Source: Candidatus Peregrinibacteria bacterium CG_4_9_14_0_2_um_filter_41_14
GTDB taxonomy: Bacteria > Patescibacteriota > Gracilibacteria > UBA1369 > UM-FILTER-41-14
Direction: 5' to 3'
DNA: 20,731 bases
Assembly (NCBI GenBank): GCA_002788755.1
Contig: PFRW01000023.1
Coordinates: 1-20,731 of the forward strand
The notes under the pieces are model-generated. The model did not search any database. It was not told where the DNA came from and saw only the letters and a list, made by a program, of their open reading frames with translations. Each line of letters opens with the position of its first letter. Positions within the stretch are counted from its first letter, which is position 1. Shown here piece after piece: positions 15,950 through 20,731 of this stretch. Both the position numbers and the translations under genes were made by a program.

Positions 15950-15959
15950 GTGCTAAAAT
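15930..15959 (+). promoter_or_regulatory. Predicted promoter of the unknown exported protein gene
   Basis: TTGTTT (15930-15935) and an extended -10 TGCTAAAAT (15951-15959) are separated by 18 bp between the hexamers. The start point near 15966 gives a leader of about 18 nt before TTG 15984. The -35 lies in the end of the glycosyltransferase gene. Confidence 0.45.
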
Positions 15960-15983
15960 AAAAAGCTTTAAACCCGATTCCTG

Positions 15984-16832
15984 TTGGAAAACTTACCAAC
16001 CAAACTCGAGGTATTTTTGGCTGCAACTTTAGTTTGCGGTCTAACTGTTGTAATTGCCCAAGCAATGAGCCATACCCATGAACAAGTGGTTAATCAACTC
16101 GATCCCGTCTCCCCCGTGGGCCCACCTAGCCATCAACCTCATCTTTCTGCTCAAAGCGATAATTATATTCCACCTGCCAAAGAAAAGCTAAAGGACATTA
16201 CCTGTACAAGCATCCCTTGCATAATTGATTGGCTCGAAAATAACTACCTAGACCAATTATCACCGGCAAAACACCAAGTGATTAGTCAACTTTATTACGA
16301 GCTGATGGCTAAAATAAATGACCCCAGTCAACAAGAGATAATCGATTTAACACTGGAACGTGTCCGCTATGTTCTTATTGATATGGATAACAATTGCTTC
16401 ACTCTAAATACTGACATTAATAATTGTCCTTACGCATACGAAACCGTTTACTCATTTCCTACACTCCAAAATATCACCACCGATAATCAACTAGCCATTA
16501 TTATCGATGTGAGTAGACAGCAGGGCGTACCTGCCCACTTAGCTCCCAAAATCCGCATGCTCCTTCTGCAAATTCACCCTCTATTCTTGCGTTTACAGGA
16601 ATTTGCAAACGATGATGTTAACGACTATGATGAACTCGAGATTTTGTTAGATGGCCTAAAGCCTCAGCAGATTTCATTGGTTATGGAATGTCTCTCGCCG
16701 GATTTAATTGAAAAAATCAGGCTAAAGCTTAATTTCATGAATACCTTATTTTTATACGCCCCACTCATTCGTAAACATCCGGAACTACTAACAATATTTA
16801 ATCCCTCTAACAATGATCAAAATCCTAATTAA
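15984..16832 (+). CDS. Unknown exported or membrane-anchored protein, TTG start
   Basis: This 282-residue protein has an N-terminal hydrophobic helix (about 9-28), a Pro/Ser/Gln/His linker (about 40-60), and a mainly helical, acidic body. Four Cys residues (CTSIPC near 73-78, and two near 130-140) could form disulphides outside the cell. I recognise no family. The start is TTG at 15984, supported by the promoter at the right distance and by keeping the membrane helix. The next in-frame ATG falls after the helix. The C-terminus overlaps the YvlD-like gene by 20 bases, so the two are probably co-expressed. Confidence 0.7.
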   Translation: MENLPTKLEVFLAATLVCGLTVVIAQAMSHTHEQVVNQLDPVSPVGPPSHQPHLSAQSDNYIPPAKEKLKDITCTSIPCIIDWLENNYLDQLSPAKHQVISQLYYELMAKINDPSQQEIIDLTLERVRYVLIDMDNNCFTLNTDINNCPYAYETVYSFPTLQNITTDNQLAIIIDVSRQQGVPAHLAPKIRMLLLQIHPLFLRLQEFANDDVNDYDELEILLDGLKPQQISLVMECLSPDLIEKIRLKLNFMNTLFLYAPLIRKHPELLTIFNPSNNDQNPN

Positions 16833-17148
16833 CTGGCTCCTAAGCGCCCTTGCCGTATTTGGCGCCGCCTATCTTTTGCCCGGCGTTTCCCTTGGCGATT
16901 TTTGGACAGCCCTTGTTGTCGCCCTTGTTTTAGGCATTATCAACGCCATCATTCGTCCAATTTTAGTAATTTTAACATTGCCGATCAACATTCTCACGCT
17001 GGGACTATTCACCATCGTTATTAACGGCGTTTTGGTCATGTTTGCCGACTCCTTAGTAGATGGCTTTGCCGTTACCAGCTTTTTATCAGCAATTTTGTTT
17101 AGTATAATTATGGGGCTTATCAACTGGCTGCTGTCTATTTTTCGTTAG
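16813..17148 (+). CDS. Small four-helix membrane protein, YvlD/phage-holin-4 family
   Basis: The 111-residue protein is almost entirely membrane: about four helices with short loops. The pattern AAYLLPGVSLGDFWTALVVA then LGIINAIIRPILVILTLPIN and LGLFTIVINGVLV is the signature of the YvlD/Phage_holin_4_2 family. Despite the name these are mostly chromosomal proteins of unknown role, often near envelope-stress genes in Gram-positives. ATG 16813 is inside the preceding gene (20-base overlap). Its end overlaps the end of the aminotransferase gene on the other strand by 14 bases, leaving no room for a separate terminator. Confidence 0.88.
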   Translation: MIKILINWLLSALAVFGAAYLLPGVSLGDFWTALVVALVLGIINAIIRPILVILTLPINILTLGLFTIVINGVLVMFADSLVDGFAVTSFLSAILFSIIMGLINWLLSIFR

Positions 17149-18262
17149 TGACCGTGTTCATACTCTCTACTAAGTAATCAATATCGGCAACTTCAATGCC
17201 GCCAAAGTTTATGCGTCCGTTACTTGGCATAAAGATCGCAAATTCCGCTTTAAGACGCTCAATTTGTGCCTCGGTAAACGGCATTAGCCCAAACATCCCC
17301 CGGCAATTTTTTAAGTAGTCAAACTCGGCCGGCAGCATTTCTACCAGCGCCATTTTGCGTGCTTCAATGGTTTGTCTAACCGTTTCCAACCCCGCCAGCC
17401 AGGCGGTTTTTTTGTTTTTAAGCACATTAATCATAATCTCCTGTCCAATCCCCGGCGCCATCGAAATCGATGTTCGTATAATCCGCTGCAACTGGGACTC
17501 AACAGCCTTCGGCTGTTTCGTCTTCACACATAGCGCCCCCGTCCTATGCTCATAAAGTGACGCATTCTTTGAGTACGAAACGGCACAAGCCACATTGTCC
17601 AGCTCCCTAAATAATAATTTCACATATTCACGATCCTGTTCCATGCCCTCACCCATGCCCAAATACGCCATATCTACAAACACAAAATGGTCACGATCTT
17701 TAATAATCGCAATTAAATTTTGCAGTTCCTCAAGCGTTAAGTTTAGACCCGTCGGGTTGTGAGTTTTAGCACCATGCAGTAACAAGACCGACCCTTCAGG
17801 CGCCTCTTCTAAGACCTTTTTGTAACCTTCGGCTTTATGTTCAAATTTTCTAATTGTCAGTTCACCAAAAATCGCCAAGTGATTACCCCAAGTTGGCATG
17901 CCCACAAGCAGCTCTCGTCCTTTTTGCTCCACACAAATTAAGTCGGCAAACAGCCGGCAGGCCTGCGTCCCACCACTTGTTGCCTGCATCGCCAATTGCG
18001 ACTCATCAAATAAGTCACCCAGCAATAGTTGTCCCGTTAGTTGTAAATATTCGCGGTTCCCCCCAATCGGCTGGTAATTAAAGTCATTCGTGTCCACCTC
18101 CTTAAACGCTTCCTTAATCGTCGGAAAAACAAAAGGTTGGCCTTGATCATCCGAATACAAACCAATGCCCAAGTTTACTTTCTTAGTGCGTGCATCGGCT
18201 TTGTATTCGCCAAGTAGCCTAAATAGAGGGTCGGCTGGCAACAGTTCTAAATTTTCCAACAT
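17135..18262 (-). CDS. aspC: Aspartate/aromatic aminotransferase, class I (AspC/TyrB type)
   Basis: The enzyme moves the amino group between glutamate and oxaloacetate (giving aspartate) or aromatic oxo-acids, using PLP in the cytoplasm. The 375 residues align along their length with the AspC/TyrB subgroup: start LENLELLPADPLF, VNLGIGLYSDDQG, TSGGTQA, MPTWGNH (Trp115), HNPTG (Asn159), FVDMAY (Asp187), the PLP lysine in SYSKNASLYEHRTG (Lys222, Arg230), and GRINFGGI (Arg350), which binds the substrate carboxylate. It is about 20 residues shorter than the E. coli enzyme. Aspartate versus aromatic preference cannot be decided. It is divergent from a PEP carboxylase that makes oxaloacetate, which favours the aspartate role. 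Confidence 0.9.
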   Translation of the reverse strand: MLENLELLPADPLFRLLGEYKADARTKKVNLGIGLYSDDQGQPFVFPTIKEAFKEVDTNDFNYQPIGGNREYLQLTGQLLLGDLFDESQLAMQATSGGTQACRLFADLICVEQKGRELLVGMPTWGNHLAIFGELTIRKFEHKAEGYKKVLEEAPEGSVLLLHGAKTHNPTGLNLTLEELQNLIAIIKDRDHFVFVDMAYLGMGEGMEQDREYVKLLFRELDNVACAVSYSKNASLYEHRTGALCVKTKQPKAVESQLQRIIRTSISMAPGIGQEIMINVLKNKKTAWLAGLETVRQTIEARKMALVEMLPAEFDYLKNCRGMFGLMPFTEAQIERLKAEFAIFMPSNGRINFGGIEVADIDYLVESMNTVTNEK

Positions 18263-18289
18263 TTAAAGGGGGATTAATGTTTCACTGTG

Positions 18290-18295
18290 ATTATA
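18290..18295 (-). promoter_or_regulatory. -10 box of the aminotransferase gene
   Basis: A perfect TATAAT on the minus strand would start transcription near 18283, about 20 nt before ATG 18262. At the expected -35 distance there is only a T-rich tract (18312-18319), so an activator may be needed or the match may be partial. Confidence 0.5.
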
Positions 18296-18321
18296 GCCTA
18301 TTTTAAAAAGATAAAAAATAA

Positions 18322-18350
18322 TTGCTCTCCAGTTTTAACTAGCGTAAATT
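18322..18350 (+). promoter_or_regulatory. Promoter of the PEP carboxylase gene
   Basis: TTGCTC (18322-18327) and TAAATT (18345-18350) are exactly 17 bp apart. The start point near 18357 gives a leader of about 18 nt before ATG 18375. No Shine-Dalgarno lies in that leader. Confidence 0.5.
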
Positions 18351-18374
18351 TGGGACACTCATTGCCCTCACGTT

Positions 18375-19883
18375 ATGCGCAAAATCCCCGCCACAATGGC
18401 AACTCAACATCCCGACAATGCCCAAGCCGCCTATTTTACCGGTAAACGTTTTCTGTCCGCTCAAGATGAAATTGAAGAATGCTACCGCTGTTTTGCCGAA
18501 TTAGGTGTCGAAGAATACATGTGGGATTGGGAAGGTAAATTTGTTGACGAAGCCGTAATCGACCGTTTGTTTAACCAATATCACGACTACTTTAAAGAAC
18601 ATCAAATTGGCCGCGACGTCTTCCTCACTTTTCGGGTACCCAACATTTGGATTGAGTCCAGCCACAAGCTCCCCCGCGCCTTTATGAACATGATCACCGC
18701 CGAAAAAGCCGCCAACAATTACGGCTTCCACGAGCCACCTTTGTTTGAAGTAATTCTCCCCATGACCTCTTCAAGCGATCAAATGAAATACCTCCAGCAA
18801 ACCTTCTCCAAAATTGCCAAAGCCAGCGAAGATATTTTTGAGCTAAAAACAGCCCTCCGCATGATTGAAGTTATCCCACTTTTTGAAGAGTTCTCCGTTC
18901 TTGCCAATGCCAAAACAATTCTGCAGGAATACGTCGACTTCCTCAAACAAGAATACGACTACAAGCCCGAATATCTCCGCGTCTTCACCGCCCGTAGCGA
19001 CCCGGCAATTAACGCCGGCTTCCTCCCCGCCAAACTTGCCGCCAAACAAGCCATTTCCGCCTATCACGAATTTGGCGAAGAAAATGGCATCAAAATGTAC
19101 CCATGGATCGGCGGCGGTTCCCTCCCTTTCCGCGGCGGCATCAACCCCGAAAACATCGAACACTCCATTAACGAACACAAAGGCATGGCCACCATGACCG
19201 TCCAAAGCGCCTTCCGCTACGACTATCCACTAGCAGATGCCAAAGCCGCCATTGCCAAAATGAACACCGAGCTCCCCAAAAACCTCCACGACTACGAACG
19301 GGTCTCCGATGCCGAAAAAGCTCAACTTAACAATTTCAACAAACAAGTAGCCGCTTCCTACCAACAAACAATTGAAGCCATCGCACCTATTATTAATACT
19401 GTTGCCGACAAACTTCCCGGCCACCGTGAGCGGGTACAGCATATCGGCCTTTTTGGCTATTCTCGCGGCGTTGGCGACGTCAAACTCCCCCGCGCCATCA
19501 AGTTCACCGGCGCCCTCTATTCAATCGGCGTCCCACCAGAACTAATCGGCTCCGGCCGCGCCCTTAAACTAGCCCAAGAAACCGGCCTCCTCCCCTTAAT
19601 CGAGCGCCTCTGCCCCTACATCCGCGCCGACTTCGCTCACGCCGGCCATTACCTAAACCGCGAAAATCTAGATCTCCTAGCCACCAACAACCAAGACTGG
19701 GCCACCATCCGTGCCGAAATCGACAACATTCAGTCCGTCCTCGGTATCCAAATAGGCCCAGAACAACCCCATCACATCTTGCACCGCAACTTCACCTCCA
19801 ACATCTACCAACGCCTCCAACTAGACGAAGATTTCGCCGAGGATGTGTTAAAAGCCGCAGAGATTAGGAAGTCGCTGGGGTAG
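18375..19883 (+). CDS. ppcA: Archaeal-type phosphoenolpyruvate carboxylase
   Basis: The enzyme adds bicarbonate to PEP to give oxaloacetate and phosphate, an anaplerotic step in the cytoplasm. At 502 residues it is of the short archaeal type, about half the length of the bacterial/plant enzyme, which shares only its catalytic core. Family features include PATMATQHPDNA at the very start, FEVILPMTSSSDQM, PWIGGGSLPFRGG, MTVQSAFRYDYP, GLFGYSRGVGDVKLPRAI and the late SGRALKLAQETG. The protein appears full length and intact. This type is usual in archaea and occurs patchily in bacteria such as Clostridium, Leuconostoc and some CPR. Codons are strikingly C-ending compared with genes in the first half of the window. 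Confidence 0.96.
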   Translation: MRKIPATMATQHPDNAQAAYFTGKRFLSAQDEIEECYRCFAELGVEEYMWDWEGKFVDEAVIDRLFNQYHDYFKEHQIGRDVFLTFRVPNIWIESSHKLPRAFMNMITAEKAANNYGFHEPPLFEVILPMTSSSDQMKYLQQTFSKIAKASEDIFELKTALRMIEVIPLFEEFSVLANAKTILQEYVDFLKQEYDYKPEYLRVFTARSDPAINAGFLPAKLAAKQAISAYHEFGEENGIKMYPWIGGGSLPFRGGINPENIEHSINEHKGMATMTVQSAFRYDYPLADAKAAIAKMNTELPKNLHDYERVSDAEKAQLNNFNKQVAASYQQTIEAIAPIINTVADKLPGHRERVQHIGLFGYSRGVGDVKLPRAIKFTGALYSIGVPPELIGSGRALKLAQETGLLPLIERLCPYIRADFAHAGHYLNRENLDLLATNNQDWATIRAEIDNIQSVLGIQIGPEQPHHILHRNFTSNIYQRLQLDEDFAEDVLKAAEIRKSLG

Positions 19884-19931
19884 AGAAAAGCGTAAGTTTT
19901 GTCAAATCTGTTCCCGGGAAAAACTTTCCTT

Positions 19932-20273
19932 TTATCTTCCCAAATGAATATCAATTTTTGAATATACCTCCGCCAATTTGGCTTCATCGAGCTTCCCCAA
20001 AACTTTTAGCACACGTACCTTGTCGTAAGTCATAATTTGATTAATCAACAGAACCGAGTTTTTTAGTAAGCCATTAGTTTTATTCATTCCCACAAACACT
20101 TCAAAAATACGATCCAAAAAAGGTCGCGAAGTAAAAGGAATCAACGTTATTGAACCCGAAAGCTCACACGCCCAGTCATTTTGCAGTACCAAAGCGGGAC
20201 GGACTTTATCAACTTCGCTACCTTCTTCGGGGCCAAACCGAACCAGCACAATCGAGCCTTTAGTTATTTTCAT
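19932..20273 (-). CDS. mazF: MazF/PemK-family toxin (mRNA interferase)
   Basis: Members are small endoribonucleases that cut mRNA at short sequences and are held inactive by a cognate antitoxin. The 113-residue protein has GSIVLVRFGP, the KVRPALVLQND strand with Arg25, ITLIPFTSR with Thr48, and LKNSVLLINQIMTYDKVRV. Arg25 and Thr48 fall at the same numbers as the catalytic pair in E. coli MazF, so activity is expected. Its ATG lies inside the end of the antitoxin gene (14-base overlap), the usual coupling for such pairs. Cut site unknown. Confidence 0.92.
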   Translation of the reverse strand: MKITKGSIVLVRFGPEEGSEVDKVRPALVLQNDWACELSGSITLIPFTSRPFLDRIFEVFVGMNKTNGLLKNSVLLINQIMTYDKVRVLKVLGKLDEAKLAEVYSKIDIHLGR

Positions 20274-20532
20274 CGAGCAGGCTTAAATAATCATCATCAC
20301 TTTCACCCCAAACTTCATCTGCTGTCTCACTAGATATCTTTACAAATTCTAAATCCTGATCCGTTAAACTGGCATAATCAGCTTTCATTTTTTCTTCCAA
20401 TGTCTTTTTCGCTGTTATTCCTGTTTTAATCGCTTTCACCAACGAAGCTGTTTTTGTTGGCTCGCCAAAAATCATTTCCACTTCCGCCAGTAAATTGCCC
20501 GGCAATCGTAATGTTACTAATGTTTTTTTCAT
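20260..20532 (-). CDS. Antitoxin of the MazF/PemK pair, ribbon-helix-helix type
   Basis: The 90-residue protein begins with a ribbon-helix-helix pattern: a short beta strand KKTLVTLRLP, then helices LLAEVEMIFG and TASLVKAIKTGI, the arrangement of CopG/MetJ-like DNA-binding antitoxins. The C-terminal half (from about 60) is acidic (GESDDDYLSLLDENN) and would be the part that wraps the basic toxin. As in related systems it probably binds its own promoter, where a 31-bp near-palindrome covers the -10 box. It is upstream of the toxin, which it overlaps by 14 bases. Confidence 0.86.
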   Translation of the reverse strand: MKKTLVTLRLPGNLLAEVEMIFGEPTKTASLVKAIKTGITAKKTLEEKMKADYASLTDQDLEFVKISSETADEVWGESDDDYLSLLDENN

Positions 20533-20549
20533 AATTATTTAGCCATGAG

Positions 20550-20580
20550 TACGTTCGTATTACATTGTATTACAAACGTA
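20550..20580 (-). promoter_or_regulatory. Near-palindromic operator over the toxin-antitoxin promoter
   Basis: The 31-bp segment matches its own reverse complement at 26 positions (outer arms TACGTT and AACGTA). It contains two direct copies of GTATTACA (20557-20564 and 20567-20574) spaced 10 bp apart, one turn of the helix. Ribbon-helix-helix proteins bind cooperatively to such sites. It covers the -10 box and the predicted start point. Confidence 0.65.
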
Positions 20581-20592
20581 CCCTAGTGTCAA
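20564..20592 (-). promoter_or_regulatory. Consensus promoter of the toxin-antitoxin pair
   Basis: On the minus strand a perfect TTGACA (20587-20592) is followed after 17 bp by TACAAT (20564-20569). The start point near 20557 leaves about 25 nt before the antitoxin ATG at 20532. It is the strongest promoter match in the window. Confidence 0.75.
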
Positions 20593-20628
20593 ACCTCACT
20601 CGGCTATTTAAACAAATCGGGTACATAA

Positions 20629-20730
20629 TCAGTACCGCATCACCATCACATCTACCCGGCTTTTGTAATCGTTCCAGTTTCGCTCCGTTTGTACACTCCA
20701 GAGAGCTGGCGCCTGTTCCTCGTTTTTAAC
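20629..20730 (-). CDS. C-terminal end of an unknown protein (partial, right edge)
   Basis: On the minus strand a frame is open from the window edge for 33 codons and ends at TGA (20629-20631). Its translation (with ALWSVQTERNWNDYKSRVDV near the end) has normal, mixed composition and looks like real protein. It would be the tail of a gene lying mostly beyond the window, 36 bp upstream of the toxin-antitoxin promoter. No family can be named from so short a piece. A weak hairpin (GGTAC/GTACC, 20620-20636) overlaps the stop. Confidence 0.5.
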   Translation of the reverse strand, partial: VKNEEQAPALWSVQTERNWNDYKSRVDVMVMRY

Positions 20731-20731
20731 C

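Noticed and set aside
16813..17148. Prophage remnant because of the holin-like family name
   Set aside because: The family is mostly chromosomal and no phage structural, lysin or integrase gene is near.
18843..19205. Minus-strand frame of 120 codons within the carboxylase gene
   Set aside because: Gly/Val/Phe-rich composition is what the complement of C-ending codons gives. The carboxylase is intact on the other strand.
19894..19931. Palindromic patches (TTCCCGGGAA, GGAAA-AAC-TTTCC with TTTT) after the carboxylase stop
   Set aside because: They could form a weak terminator between the convergent genes, but the stems compete with each other and the T tract is short. Not called.

Overview
The window looks like part of a compact bacterial genome, most likely a Patescibacteria (CPR) lineage. 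I infer this from gene content and style, not from a marker gene. Genes are tightly packed and often overlap by 8-20 bases. Several start at TTG, Shine-Dalgarno sequences are mostly absent, and predicted leaders are only about 15-25 nt. Surface proteins carry SLH and Calx-beta-like domains, and the PEP carboxylase is of the short archaeal type. The standard code (code 11) fits throughout. I see no rRNA, tRNA, insertion sequence or CRISPR array.

Left part (1-10172). The acidic tail of an unknown gene ends at 74 and is followed by a strong intrinsic terminator. A 1560-residue surface protein on the minus strand (334-5016) has a signal peptide, Fn3 domains, seven Calx-beta-like repeats and three C-terminal SLH domains. 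A 60-bp spacer separates it from a five-gene plus-strand operon (5077-10172): a membrane-anchored TPR-like protein, a membrane-anchored CotH-family kinase, a membrane-anchored triphosphate-tunnel (CYTH/VTC-like) protein, a soluble VTC polyphosphate-polymerase-type protein, and a DUF4956 membrane protein. This block is the best candidate for a little-described system: polyphosphate or nucleotide chemistry coupled to phosphorylation of surface proteins, possibly of the SLH protein next door.

Middle (10181-17148). Three minus-strand genes follow: an unknown soluble protein, a small acidic lipoprotein and elongation factor P with Arg at the modification site. From a promoter region shared with EF-P, a plus-strand run begins: an O-antigen ligase-like polymerase with a TPR tail, RdgB/HAM1, an O-methyltransferase and a GT4 glycosyltransferase. 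After a separate promoter come an unknown exported protein and a four-helix membrane protein of the YvlD/phage-holin-4 type. This section suits cell-surface glycan assembly with a few housekeeping genes threaded in.

Right part (17135-20731). An aspartate/aromatic aminotransferase (minus) and an archaeal-type PEP carboxylase (plus) are divergent and share a 112-bp promoter region. Together they would convert PEP to oxaloacetate and then to aspartate. Next comes a MazF/PemK toxin with its antitoxin (minus), driven by a near-consensus promoter whose -10 box lies inside a 31-bp near-palindrome with helical-phase direct repeats. The right edge holds the last 33 codons of another minus-strand gene.
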